Source of the DNA: Alcaligenes endophyticus
Lineage (GTDB): Bacteria > Pseudomonadota > Gammaproteobacteria > Burkholderiales > Burkholderiaceae_B
DNA length: 64,000 bases
Direction: 5' to 3'
NCBI RefSeq assembly: GCF_026344035.1
Contig: NZ_JAPKND010000002.1
Coordinates: 248,001 to 312,000, forward strand
A program made the translations under genes and the position numbers. A model generated the notes under the pieces. The model ran no database searches. It was not told the origin of the DNA and saw only the letters and a list, made by a program, of their open reading frames with translations. Shown one piece after another: positions 35,369 through 44,674 of the stretch. Each line of letters begins with the position of its first letter. Within the stretch, counting starts at the first letter, position 1.

Positions 35369-36060
35369 GCTCCCTGTTTGCGCCCATCGAGGCGAGCACA
35401 CTAGCCATCCACGGCAGTGATCAGCGTTTTCCTGTACGTCGCGTCTATTGCGTTGGACGTAACTATGCGGAGCACGCGCAGGAAATGGGTTTTACTGGCC
35501 GAGAAGATCCTTTCTTTTTTTGTAAGCCCGCTGACGCCTTAGTCAATGTGGCTGAAAATCAGGTTGGAACCATGGCCTATCCACCTCGTACACAGAATCT
35601 GCACTACGAGGTAGAGCTGGTGGTGGTGCTGTCTGCCGGTGGGCGTGACTTAAGCCCTGAGCAGGCAGCTAAGTGTGTTTGGGGTTATGCGCTGGGCTTA
35701 GATATGACACGACGCGACTTGCAAGGCGAAGCGAAGAAAGCAGGTCGCCCATGGGAAGTTGGTAAAGCGTTTGATCAATCTGCTCCTATAGGCCCCGTGT
35801 ATCCACGCAGCGAAGTGGGCGAGCTAACTAAAGGTGAAATTTACCTTGATGTAAACGGTGAGCGTCGCCAGACGGGGGACCTAAATCAATTGATTTGGTC
35901 TATTCCAGAGTCCTTAGCGTACTTGTCTAGCCTGTTTGAGCTGAAAGCGGGTGATATCGTGTTTACGGGTACACCTGCCGGGGTTGGTCCGGTTGTGCCT
36001 GGTGATCTGATGCAAGCCGGCTTTGCTGGCTTAGCGCCTTTGCAGGTGAAAGTGGTTTAA
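35365..36060 (+). CDS. Fumarylacetoacetate hydrolase family protein
   Basis: A 231-residue FAH-domain hydrolase. [16 protein letters not shown] begins the catalytic domain; the metal-ligand glutamates fall in [10 protein letters not shown], and [40 protein letters not shown] and [15 protein letters not shown] are typical of the fumarylpyruvate hydrolase / oxaloacetate tautomerase-like branch. The true substrate is not certain. It is translationally coupled to ppa by ATGA and followed by a strong terminator. Confidence 0.9.
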   Translation: MSSLFAPIEASTLAIHGSDQRFPVRRVYCVGRNYAEHAQEMGFTGREDPFFFCKPADALVNVAENQVGTMAYPPRTQNLHYEVELVVVLSAGGRDLSPEQAAKCVWGYALGLDMTRRDLQGEAKKAGRPWEVGKAFDQSAPIGPVYPRSEVGELTKGEIYLDVNGERRQTGDLNQLIWSIPESLAYLSSLFELKAGDIVFTGTPAGVGPVVPGDLMQAGFAGLAPLQVKVV

Positions 36061-36083
36061 GGTTTACTTTGCCACTTCAAAAT

Positions 36084-36123
36084 AACCCGCCTCAGTGAGC
36101 GTCCATGCTGAGGCGGGTTTTTT
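36084..36123. terminator. Rho-independent terminator between the FAH gene and tssG
   Basis: AACCCGCCTCAG pairs with CTGAGGCGGGTT and continues into T residues on the plus strand. It lies between convergent genes and also marks the boundary between core chromosome and the type VI locus; minus-strand function is possible but without a clean T-tract. Confidence 0.9.
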
Positions 36124-36156
36124 ATTTCTAGGGTATTGGCGGGTACAATGCCGCGC

Positions 36157-37134
36157 TTAACCGCCGGGTAGCAAGAGCTCGTTGGCATGTCCTTTACTAG
36201 CAGGGCGTTTACCCAGCCAGGTGTTCCGGCCTAAGACATGCTGTTGACTTACCCGCATGGGTGGCACCTGGCTTTTATCGAGTACTAATTGCACTTCCCA
36301 AGCTTGCTCTATGCCGCTATACAGACGCACCCACGCTTGCAACTGAGAAAAATAAGGCGCGCTAGGTAAAAAATCGAGAAACTGCTGGTAGCTAAGTGGC
36401 CCTAGAATCAAACGGAATTTGTACTGCGCATCGCGAACTTTTTTACCCAATATATGCTTGTTCAAGGCGGTGGGCTGCCCTAATCGCCATTGCTGTGTTT
36501 CGGCTAGCGGTATCCAATGCGGGATGTGTTCTTGTAGACCCACCGGCACCTGAAAATACTCTTGCAATAGTTGTGTTAGGCCTTCCGCATGACGACGATT
36601 ATCGGCTAAGAGGCCGCTGTAATAATGAACTGCGTGGCTGGGTATTTCTGGGGGAATGACATTGGTATGCGCCAAGCTGCTTAGCTGCATACTAAAAGAG
36701 TCGATTTTTTGTTCTAGGCTGATAGCTGCTTGATGGTCTGCCCATGCCCGATAAAACAAGCTAATTAAACGGTGATGGAAAATATTACAAAAAGCATGTA
36801 GGGCTTGATCTTTGTGATGATGTAAGCGTTCGTGGGCATACTCTGTTAGATGCAAGGGCAAAGGCCCGTTGGGGCCAAAGAGCCCGAAACTACTTATCTC
36901 TATGGTGGGGTAGGGAGACTGTTGCTGGGCATGACGCACCGTAGAGGGGGCAAATTGTAAGGAGGGTAGTTGCCCAAACCTGATGGCCTCGTGCTCGGGT
37001 AAGGCATTGCGCCCCCAAGGGCGGACAGGCTGGTAAAGCGCTTCTAGCCTACGCACCAGACCGTATAGGTCATATTCGTAAGGCTGTTCGGCTAGCTGTT
37101 GCCATAAACGATCTAGTGCTTGTTGCGAACTCAT
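36157..37134 (-). CDS. tssG: Type VI secretion baseplate protein TssG
   Basis: A 325-residue TssG (VasB/ImpH family), a gp53-like wedge subunit that pairs with TssF, TssE and TssK in the T6SS baseplate. The family signature is clear: YDLYGLVRRLEAL (20-32), IRFGQLPSLQFAPS, SFGLFGPNGPLPLHLTEYA with HAFCNIFHHRLISLFYRAW. Unlike the usual tssF-tssG pair, this copy stands alone on the minus strand about 25 kb from tssF and diverges from vgrG. The product looks complete. Confidence 0.9.
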   Translation of the reverse strand: MSSQQALDRLWQQLAEQPYEYDLYGLVRRLEALYQPVRPWGRNALPEHEAIRFGQLPSLQFAPSTVRHAQQQSPYPTIEISSFGLFGPNGPLPLHLTEYAHERLHHHKDQALHAFCNIFHHRLISLFYRAWADHQAAISLEQKIDSFSMQLSSLAHTNVIPPEIPSHAVHYYSGLLADNRRHAEGLTQLLQEYFQVPVGLQEHIPHWIPLAETQQWRLGQPTALNKHILGKKVRDAQYKFRLILGPLSYQQFLDFLPSAPYFSQLQAWVRLYSGIEQAWEVQLVLDKSQVPPMRVSQQHVLGRNTWLGKRPASKGHANELLLPGG

Positions 37135-37410
37135 AGGCTAATTAGTGTACGAGTCGATTATGAAACTAATTTGACTAAATAATGGATGAGCAGCAGGGGG
37201 AGCTTTTATCCAACCATTTTCTCGTACCTAAGATGAAACCTAGCTGTATCAAGATGTTGGCTAAGCAACCCCAGTGCTGGCTTAACTTTACGCTTGGCAG
37301 GGTGAGTTAGTGGCGTGTTTCTTACCTGTTCGTAGACAATTGTTACGTCCTAATTAACCCAGTTGTCATAGTGAATTCCTAGAATTTTTATGACTAAAGT
37401 GGAGACTCCT

Positions 37411-39762
37411 ATGAGCCGTATAGTTAGCGTACACACAAACTCTGATCAAGAACTGCTATTTAAACACCTGCACGGTAGTGAAGGCTTGTCTACGCTATTT
37501 AATTTTGAGCTAGATTTGCTGAGCAGCAACAGTAATCTTCAGCCCGCCGAAATACTAGGACAGAGCATGACCTTGGCTATCCAGGTAGACGCGTGGCAAG
37601 TGCGTTACTTGAACGGTGAGGTTGTGGGTTTCTCTTATGTAGGGCAGGAAACAGGGGGGCGTCGCTTAACGCTGTATCGTGCGTACCTGCGACCTTGGTT
37701 ATGGTATTTGGGCCGTAATCAAGATTGCCGTATTTATCAGAACATGAATGTGGTGGATATTCTAGACGAGGTGCTTGGCTCGTATCCAGGCTATCACTAC
37801 GAGAAACGCCTGAGCGCCGAGTACACGGCTTACGACTATTGCGTGCAGTATGAAGAAAGTGATTTGAATTTTATTCATCGCTTGATGGAGCAAGAAGGTA
37901 TTTATTATTACTTCGAGCATAGTGAGCAAGGGCACACCTTAATTTTGTGCGATGACCCTAGCAGTCATTTTGTTTTACCTTGGCAAGCCAGTATTCCTTA
38001 CTTTCCCAGTGATGATAATGTGTTAAGTGATGTACCCAGCATTACCCAGTGGCGCCATGATACGCAGTTGTCAGATGTTGAATATGTATTGGATGATTAT
38101 GATTTTAAAAAGTCCGCCGCCAGTTTGCGTCATCAGCGGCGGGTTCCCACGACTATCCAGCAAGCCAACCGAGAAGTGTTTGACTGGCAAGCAGGGTATA
38201 TCCAAGCGGACCACGGTGAGCATTATGCTCGCGTTCGTATGGAAGGGGCACAATCCGTTGCTCAGCGTATTGAAGGAGTCGCCAATACCCGAGCTCTTGC
38301 TCCTGGTTACACCTTCACCTTAAGTGATAGTCCGCGTACGGCAGATTTACAGGATTATCTACTGCTGGAGGTGCGTTATTTTCTGAACGAGTCTGGCTAT
38401 TTCTCAGGTGACGGCGTCGGAAGCTACCGCCTTGAGTTTGTTGCTCAGCCTGCTGCTCTGCCATTTCGCCCGCCTATGTTAACGCCACGCCCTAAAACTA
38501 AAGGGCCTCAAACAGCGGTTGTCACGGGCCCGTCTGGACAAGAGGTCTATACCGATGAGTATCAGCGTATCAAGCTGCTGTTCCGGTGGGATCGTTATGG
38601 GCGCGCTGATGAAAACTCTTCTTGTTGGATACGGGTCTCAAATGATTCTGCGGGGGCCGGATTTGGTTCGGTGATGGCGCCTCGTATTGGTCAGGAGGTC
38701 ATTGTTGATTTTATCGGGGGCAACCCAGACAGGCCGATAGTAACAGGTAGAGTTTATAACGATAGGCAAGCTCCCGCCTTTCAGCCTTCGCCCACGCAAT
38801 CCGGTTTTATTAGTCGCTCGTTTGGCGGTGGTAGTGCTGCAAACGCTAATTTTTTGCTTTTTGATGATGCTCAGGGAGCGGAAAGCGTGCATTTGCATGC
38901 GGAGCGAAATTTACTCCAAAGTGTGGAAGTGGATGCGCATGTTGAGATCGATGGTAATCACTACCTGACAGTGGGCGAGGAGCAGAAGATTCAGGTGGGT
39001 CAAGACAGAGGGCTAGAGGTAGGCGGCAATAGCACCATAGATATTCAAGGAAATGAGCAAATTACCGTAGAAGGCAATCTTGAGCTTAAGGTGAACGGTA
39101 CCTTAGACGAAACCATTAAGCAGAAAGTGACGCAAACCTATTTAGATCAACACAAACTTGATGTGCATGCTGACGCTGAACATACCTATTTAACTACGTT
39201 GCAGGAGCGTTTTAAAGGGGAGTACACCAGTACGAAAGAGGATTTAGCGAATTACGAGTATCAAAATAATTTGAAGATTACCGTCGATGGGGTAACCACA
39301 GTTCATTATAAAGATGACTACAACGTCACGTATGGTGGCAATGAAATAGTGAATTACGTAGGCAAGCGCACCGAGAATTACCAAAGCCTATGGGAAGAGT
39401 TTAGCAAATATACGATTAAAAAGAGCATAGGAAGAAGTAATTTTTTTGGATTAGTGACCAACGTGGTTGGGGCACAGGTTAATACCATGGGTTTTGTCGG
39501 CCAAATGATCGGTGCAGAAGGAAAGTACGTTCGACATAAATTGGATTATGCAAAATCTAACTACGAATTAAACTGGAGTAAGAAAAAGATAGTATTGAAA
39601 GAAGATAAGGTGAAGGCCTTGGGAAAGGATTTGAGCGCATTGCAGTCTGAGGTATCGGGCATAAAAAACGAGAAAGAAGGATTGAAGAAAGAAATGAGCG
39701 GGATTAATAAAAAAGTGGGTGCTTTGGAAAGCAGGACGAATGTGTTGATAATTTTTTCTTGA
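37411..39762 (+). CDS. vgrG: VgrG spike protein (TssI) with C-terminal extension
   Basis: A 783-residue VgrG trimer subunit that tips the Hcp tube. The gp27-like domain runs from the start (QELLFKHLHGSEGLSTLFNF) to about residue 350. The gp5-like OB fold has DEYQRIKLLFRWDRYG and NSSCWIRVSNDSAGAGFGSV with PRIGQEVIVDFIGGNPDRPI. A beta-helical stalk follows to about residue 665. The last 115 residues are a charged, AT-rich extension with a glycine-containing amphipathic stretch (GAQVNTMGFVGQMIGAEG) and a lysine/glutamate coiled coil. No toxin domain is recognised; the tail may dock cargo. The ATG at 37411 has GGAG upstream; 37390 is an alternative. Confidence 0.93.
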   Translation: MSRIVSVHTNSDQELLFKHLHGSEGLSTLFNFELDLLSSNSNLQPAEILGQSMTLAIQVDAWQVRYLNGEVVGFSYVGQETGGRRLTLYRAYLRPWLWYLGRNQDCRIYQNMNVVDILDEVLGSYPGYHYEKRLSAEYTAYDYCVQYEESDLNFIHRLMEQEGIYYYFEHSEQGHTLILCDDPSSHFVLPWQASIPYFPSDDNVLSDVPSITQWRHDTQLSDVEYVLDDYDFKKSAASLRHQRRVPTTIQQANREVFDWQAGYIQADHGEHYARVRMEGAQSVAQRIEGVANTRALAPGYTFTLSDSPRTADLQDYLLLEVRYFLNESGYFSGDGVGSYRLEFVAQPAALPFRPPMLTPRPKTKGPQTAVVTGPSGQEVYTDEYQRIKLLFRWDRYGRADENSSCWIRVSNDSAGAGFGSVMAPRIGQEVIVDFIGGNPDRPIVTGRVYNDRQAPAFQPSPTQSGFISRSFGGGSAANANFLLFDDAQGAESVHLHAERNLLQSVEVDAHVEIDGNHYLTVGEEQKIQVGQDRGLEVGGNSTIDIQGNEQITVEGNLELKVNGTLDETIKQKVTQTYLDQHKLDVHADAEHTYLTTLQERFKGEYTSTKEDLANYEYQNNLKITVDGVTTVHYKDDYNVTYGGNEIVNYVGKRTENYQSLWEEFSKYTIKKSIGRSNFFGLVTNVVGAQVNTMGFVGQMIGAEGKYVRHKLDYAKSNYELNWSKKKIVLKEDKVKALGKDLSALQSEVSGIKNEKEGLKKEMSGINKKVGALESRTNVLIIFS

Positions 39763-39820
39763 GTCTACAGGTGTTGATAAGCTTACAGGTAGAAGAATTG
39801 ATTATTTAAATGGATATTAA

Positions 39821-40327
39821 ATGGTTGCCATTGAGAAAAGAAAGGTGAGTAAATTGGATGGTTGGTTTTGTTTTCTACCAGCTATACTCTGGTATACCAT
39901 TTTGCTGGCCTCCAGCTCACCTTATTTAATTTTGGGAATACCAGAAAATCACCAATTATCTTTTTTTGTGATTTTATTCATTATGATGGCAATTGGTTAT
40001 CCAATGGTGAAAAGCGGTATAAAAGATAGGCCTTTTTGTATGCAGAATAAAATGATAAGAAAGATACAAGAAGTCGGAGGAGTGCCGCAAAAAGTGATAG
40101 TTTTGGCGGCAAAGGAAACCGGTATACGCGCACTTGATGATGACGTTGTTGAGGTCGATTTTGAGTATAAGCAGAACGATAAAATAATAAAAGCCAGCGC
40201 TTTAGGTTTATATGAGTGGGCAGATAAGTTGTTGCCGAATAAGTGTGTTGTGGTTTGGAAAGACCCCCGTAAAGATAATGTTTTTTTAATCGATACACTG
40301 CCTTGCGGTGAGGTGGGGGTTGACTAA
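39821..40327 (+). CDS. Two-helix membrane protein behind vgrG (DUF3592-like), possible immunity or accessory protein
   Basis: A 168-residue protein of unknown function. Two hydrophobic helices (FCFLPAILWYTILLASS, about 16-32; SFFVILFIMMAIGYPMV, about 47-63) are followed by a soluble domain of about 95 residues. In that domain VVEVDFEYKQNDKIIKASA and CVVVWKDPRKDNVFLID resemble the DUF3592 pattern of small membrane proteins. The gene is visibly more AT-rich than its neighbours and starts 58 bp after vgrG, at the position where effector or immunity genes are usually found. The start is weakly supported (no strong ribosome-binding site). An immunity role is inference only. Confidence 0.65.
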   Translation: MVAIEKRKVSKLDGWFCFLPAILWYTILLASSSPYLILGIPENHQLSFFVILFIMMAIGYPMVKSGIKDRPFCMQNKMIRKIQEVGGVPQKVIVLAAKETGIRALDDDVVEVDFEYKQNDKIIKASALGLYEWADKLLPNKCVVVWKDPRKDNVFLIDTLPCGEVGVD

Positions 40328-40424
40328 AGGTGATGTTTTTTAAAAGAAAAAGAGAGGCCAAGCATGCTAGAGAACTACGCTGTTTACCCATGGGGAGTCG
40401 GGGAAATGTTGCTGTTGCTGCGTT

Positions 40425-43187
40425 ATGACTATTAAGGTTATTAAGCCTTTAAGGCAGTCTTTGCTTTACCGACCTTATCGTTGGCATGGCGAACATTATC
40501 TTTGTGTGGCGGTGATTGTCCTAGCAGATTTATCGGGTGATACCGCCCGCGCGATGCCGGATATGAATTTATGGCGCGAGTGTTTACCAGAAATGGATTG
40601 TGATGGTGTGCTGGATCTCGTGTTGCCTAAACAAGTGCCCGAGTTCTTAGTCGCGGGGCGTGCTTATACCCATCATAGTGCAGATAAAACACAACTGGCT
40701 GTTCGCGCTCAGGTGGGCGAGCTCAGCAAAGAACTCCTTGTGTTTGGCGACCGCTATTGGCTTGATGAACATCATGCTAGTCAAGCCCAACCGTTCGACA
40801 TCATGGACTTAAACTGGGCGCGAAGTTTTGGTGGGCCGGAGTACGCTTTTAATCCCCACGGTAAAGGGCACGGACCACTTGATAAGGGCCAAAGTATATG
40901 GCCACTGCCCAATGTTGAGGGGCTACAGCAACGTATGCAGCGTCGTACTCAGGCGCCACAGTTAACGGGTTTTGGGCCCATGAATATTCAGTGGCCACAA
41001 CGGCATCAGTACTTGGGTACTTATTCTGAAAAATGGAAAAAATACGATTTCCCAGGTTTTTTTCCAGATATGAATCCCTTGTTATTTAATGTCGCGCAGC
41101 CCGATCAACATTGGTGTGGACGCGAGCAGGTGCCGCTAGGGGCAGAATTTGCGTTTTGGAATATGCATCCTGAGCATGCCTGCTGGCGGGGGCGTTTGCC
41201 GAATTGGCGCGCACGGTGTTTTCTGCGCCGTGATCATTCCACGGCACCCTTAGACGAGGAGCTTGCCTTACGGGCGAGTACGGCGTGGTTCTTGCCCCAT
41301 CAAGAGCGTGTTGTGTTGATATTTCATGGCAATACGGCGGTTCGAGAACACGATGCCGCTGATATACGGGTACTGATGCCGGCGCTTGAATGTGGCCAGG
41401 AGAGTGCTAAACCTGCCGATTATTATTTTTCGGTGATGGAACAAAGGTTAGACCCCGAACAAGGCGGATTGTTGATGGATGCGGATCAACAGTTGATGGC
41501 TGCGCATTTGCTGGGGGCATTGAGTTTGGATGTTCCTGATTTGTACTCCACGCCTAGCTGGCGAAAAATGTTGGCTAGCCGAGCCCATGCGTTGCAGCAG
41601 CTTGAAGAACAGCTGGGGGCCGCCAATTTCAACGCTAATGACTATCCTTTCGAGCTGGTTGGCCCGCCTACTCACCAAGAGTGGGAGGAGCAAGAGTCCG
41701 GTTGGATGCAAGGTGATGTGCAGCATCAGCAAGGTGTTGTATTGCAAGAGATGGACGCTGTTCATACCGAATTTGGACAGTTTGAGGGGGGCGAGGAGTT
41801 TAGCGCCTTACCTAGCGAGGTTTTCGCCCAAGCGGAACATGCAAGCGCCATGCTTGATGAACAAGGTCCGCCTAAGCCGGTGCGGACACAGTTTGACCTG
41901 TTTATGCCTATCACCGGAGTGTTAGAGCAGGATAAGCCGGGCTTGCTTGCTGCAATGGCTAAGGGGCAGCTTCCCGAGGCCAAGCAGTTAGAGATTCTTG
42001 CTGCTCTGGCGCAGGCAGATAGTGTGCCGGAGCCCCTAGAGGGGTGGCAGCAAGCATTGCAGCAAGAGTTCTTGCAGGACGATCAACAAGGCCAGCCCAT
42101 GCAACGTCTGGATGCCTTACAAGCCCAAATGTATCTGCATTCGGCTCAGCAACAAAGGCCGGTTGATCGTTTGAACGCGGCGCAAAGCCAAGCACGTAAA
42201 CAGCGCTTAGTAGCGCAACTGACACAAGGGAAAAGTTGCCAGTATTTAGACATGAGTGGTGCTGACCTATCTGGTTTGCAGGTGTGCGATGCAGATCTGA
42301 GCGATATCTGGATGGAAAACGTGGTGTTGCACGGTGCGATTTTTGAACGTTGTCGTTTTGATAGAGCCGTACTGGCGCGAGCTGATTTGGCGGATGCACA
42401 GTTTGTCGATTGTCATTTTGAGCATACTAATCTTGCGTTAACTCAGTTGAACAACAGTTCGTTTACGCGCTGCGTTTTTAAGCAAACAGACTGGGAAAAG
42501 CTGTCTATGCAAGGCGCGTATTGGGCGGATTGTGATTTTCATGAGCTCATGCTTGAGACGCAAACGTGGTCAGATTCACGTTGGTGTGGCGGCTCGATGT
42601 CTATGTGTTCGTTCGATCACGTCATGCTGAACGATTGTCGCTTCGAGGGCATGACGATGAATAAGTTGACCTGGCAGTCGTGTCGCTGGCAGCACACGGA
42701 GTTTCATCAATGCCACCTCGAGGGTAGCGGTTTTTTACTAGGTTCTTGGAGCGATGTGCTGTGGGAGCAAAGTAGATGGGAAAACTGCGCATTGAATTAT
42801 CAGAATACGGTAGAAGACAGTCGGTTTCGTAGGAGCCATTTGTATCAGTGTTTTTTCCGCGAAATGAACTTGCGTGAGTTGGCTTTTATCGATAGCGATG
42901 TGAGCATGTGCGATTTTAGTCGGTGTGAGCTAAGCGGAGCTCAGCTATCTAGGGTGCAGGCACGAGGAGCTAACTTTACGTCAGCGGTGTTGACGCATAC
43001 CGATTTGTCGCAAGGACAGTTTATCGATGCTATTTTTACCGCCGCTGACTTACGGCATACCAACTTGAAGCAGGCTAATTTATTTCGTAGCCACTTGGGC
43101 TTGGCTCACCTAGATGACAGCACCGCCTTACATGACGCGTATCTAAAACAAGCCAATATTTATCCTCAGCGCAAAACAGGCCGCTAA
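40425..43187 (+). CDS. DUF2169 - pentapeptide repeat fusion protein (T6SS cargo adaptor candidate)
   Basis: A 920-residue protein. Residues about 1-310 are a DUF2169 domain (LADLSGDTARAMPDMNLWRE, RAYTHHSADKTQLAVRAQVG, LNWARSFGGPEYAFNPHGKG). A glutamine/glutamate-rich linker of about 230 residues follows. From about 603 to the end there are pentapeptide repeats (MSGADLSGLQVCDADLSDIW, ANFTSAVLTHTDLSQG), which fold as a right-handed quadrilateral beta-helix. A DUF2169 protein in Agrobacterium loads the effector Tde2 onto its VgrG, so an adaptor role is plausible. It lies just upstream of a second pentapeptide gene and a DUF4150 tip. No catalytic motif is recognised. Confidence 0.85.
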   Translation: MTIKVIKPLRQSLLYRPYRWHGEHYLCVAVIVLADLSGDTARAMPDMNLWRECLPEMDCDGVLDLVLPKQVPEFLVAGRAYTHHSADKTQLAVRAQVGELSKELLVFGDRYWLDEHHASQAQPFDIMDLNWARSFGGPEYAFNPHGKGHGPLDKGQSIWPLPNVEGLQQRMQRRTQAPQLTGFGPMNIQWPQRHQYLGTYSEKWKKYDFPGFFPDMNPLLFNVAQPDQHWCGREQVPLGAEFAFWNMHPEHACWRGRLPNWRARCFLRRDHSTAPLDEELALRASTAWFLPHQERVVLIFHGNTAVREHDAADIRVLMPALECGQESAKPADYYFSVMEQRLDPEQGGLLMDADQQLMAAHLLGALSLDVPDLYSTPSWRKMLASRAHALQQLEEQLGAANFNANDYPFELVGPPTHQEWEEQESGWMQGDVQHQQGVVLQEMDAVHTEFGQFEGGEEFSALPSEVFAQAEHASAMLDEQGPPKPVRTQFDLFMPITGVLEQDKPGLLAAMAKGQLPEAKQLEILAALAQADSVPEPLEGWQQALQQEFLQDDQQGQPMQRLDALQAQMYLHSAQQQRPVDRLNAAQSQARKQRLVAQLTQGKSCQYLDMSGADLSGLQVCDADLSDIWMENVVLHGAIFERCRFDRAVLARADLADAQFVDCHFEHTNLALTQLNNSSFTRCVFKQTDWEKLSMQGAYWADCDFHELMLETQTWSDSRWCGGSMSMCSFDHVMLNDCRFEGMTMNKLTWQSCRWQHTEFHQCHLEGSGFLLGSWSDVLWEQSRWENCALNYQNTVEDSRFRRSHLYQCFFREMNLRELAFIDSDVSMCDFSRCELSGAQLSRVQARGANFTSAVLTHTDLSQGQFIDAIFTAADLRHTNLKQANLFRSHLGLAHLDDSTALHDAYLKQANIYPQRKTGR

Positions 43188-43189
43188 TC

Positions 43190-44242
43190 ATGCAATTAAC
43201 AGAAGTAGTGGATTTGGCGCAATATGGCGAAGGGATTAACGATCAAACGCTGTTCGGTTTGCATTTTACTGGGCATGACTTAGCCGCTATGAGTTTTGAT
43301 CAGGTGGTGTTTGAGCGCTGTCATTTTGAAGCTGTGAACTTGGACGAAACACGCTTTTTCGCGTGCCGTTTTATTGATGTGTTATGGCAGGAGTGCCAGC
43401 TAAAGGAAACCACGTGGAGTGATTGCCATCTTGAAAGGGCTTGTTTTATTGCTTGCGATCTGACTCATAGTAGCTGGTTAAACGGGAGTGCGCCTGGATT
43501 ACAGCTTACTGATTGCAACTTAACTCATACGGTGGTTCACGGTACGGATTTGACGGCAGCATGTTTTAAACGCAGTGTTGTGGAGCAGGTGGTGTTGTAT
43601 CAAACCTGCTTAAATCAGGCTCAATTTATAGATATCTTTTTGTCTGAGTTCACTTTTTTTCGTGTTGACCTGCGTCAAGTCATATGGACGACGGTGAGCG
43701 CTGAAAAGACGGTGTTTCTTGAGTGTGATTTAAGCAAACTGAACTGGCAGGGTATGTCTTTACCGCATAGCCAGTTTATTGATTGCGCCATGAGCGGCAT
43801 ACGTTTAGCCCATGCACACCTACAGCAGTCCAGTTTTAAGGGCTGCCAGTTGGCAGAAGCCTCTTTTGATGGGGCTGAAGCAGATTTATGTTTATTTCCC
43901 CAAGCCATGCTTGAAAAGGCGAGTTTTATCGGTGCTCGGCTCGCGCATACCCTTTGGTTACGTTGTCAGGCCAATGGGGTGAAGTGGGATCAGGCACAAC
44001 TGTATCAGGCTGTGTTCCATTATGCGGTAGCGCCTACCGCTACCTTCATCCAAGCGCGTCTACAGGAAGCAGATTTTTCCTACGCTGTCCTGCTGGGTGC
44101 CGATTTTGACCAAGCGCACTTTTCACGCACTAAGTTTCATGCCGCGGTCATGGATGCGTCAGCGGTCAAGCATCATCCGCAGGTGTTGGCTCAAGATCAA
44201 GAACTTTACGAAGCTGAGCTTTGGAGTCAGCAATTTCTATGA
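43190..44242 (+). CDS. Pentapeptide repeat protein
   Basis: A 350-residue protein built almost wholly of pentapeptide-type repeats with aromatic centres (FTGHDLAAMSFDQVVFERCH, LQEADFSYAVLLGADFDQAH), expected to form a beta-helical rod. It begins 2 bp after the DUF2169-pentapeptide gene and ends 12 bp before the DUF4150 gene, so the three are co-translated. It resembles the C-terminal half of the preceding protein, so the pair probably arose by duplication. The function may be structural, for example as a cargo scaffold on the spike; no enzymatic domain is visible. Confidence 0.85.
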   Translation: MQLTEVVDLAQYGEGINDQTLFGLHFTGHDLAAMSFDQVVFERCHFEAVNLDETRFFACRFIDVLWQECQLKETTWSDCHLERACFIACDLTHSSWLNGSAPGLQLTDCNLTHTVVHGTDLTAACFKRSVVEQVVLYQTCLNQAQFIDIFLSEFTFFRVDLRQVIWTTVSAEKTVFLECDLSKLNWQGMSLPHSQFIDCAMSGIRLAHAHLQQSSFKGCQLAEASFDGAEADLCLFPQAMLEKASFIGARLAHTLWLRCQANGVKWDQAQLYQAVFHYAVAPTATFIQARLQEADFSYAVLLGADFDQAHFSRTKFHAAVMDASAVKHHPQVLAQDQELYEAELWSQQFL

Positions 44243-44254
44243 GAAGGATGCTTT

Positions 44255-44644
44255 ATGTTCAGTAATACACAAATGATGGGTATGGATTTAGGTTTTCCAG
44301 ATGTCTGTTTGACACCCCCTGCTTTGGTACCTATTCCTTATCCTGATATAGCGCTGGGGCCGACCGCCATTCCGGTCTGCTTTAATATTTTGCATTGCTT
44401 TGCCCCAGTGCATAATTTAATGACGATTACTCCTATCACCAATGGTGATAATCCTGGAATTGCCACTGGCGTTATTTCTCATACGGTGATGGGGCCATCG
44501 TCTCCCCGTACGGGGGCTTTTACGTGTTTGAATCGTTTTGCTCCCACGACACGTCTTACGTCTATTAATACACAAAATGCGATCAATACCGTCGGTATGC
44601 GTATTGTTCCAAGTCAGCTCAAAGTATTAGTTTTAGCTCCTTAA
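44255..44644 (+). CDS. DUF4150 PAAR-like spike tip protein
   Basis: A 129-residue DUF4150 protein. MGMDLGFPDVCLTPP (8-22), IPYPDIALGPTAIPVCFNIL (27-46) and GVISHTVMGPSSPRTGAF (72-89) match the PAAR-like fold that caps VgrG trimers and carries effectors. It is a stand-alone cap with no C-terminal toxin extension. A good ribosome-binding site (GAGAAGGA) lies upstream. It probably works with vgrG and the DUF2169/pentapeptide proteins 4-7 kb upstream, as these families commonly co-occur. Confidence 0.85.
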   Translation: MFSNTQMMGMDLGFPDVCLTPPALVPIPYPDIALGPTAIPVCFNILHCFAPVHNLMTITPITNGDNPGIATGVISHTVMGPSSPRTGAFTCLNRFAPTTRLTSINTQNAINTVGMRIVPSQLKVLVLAP

Positions 44645-44674
44645 CCTGTTTATATTTACGTTGACTGGTCGATC

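Noticed and set aside
42230-44240. Tandem DNA repeats or CRISPR-like array
   Set aside because: Periodicity is at the protein level (pentapeptide repeats) with divergent DNA; no constant repeats or spacers.
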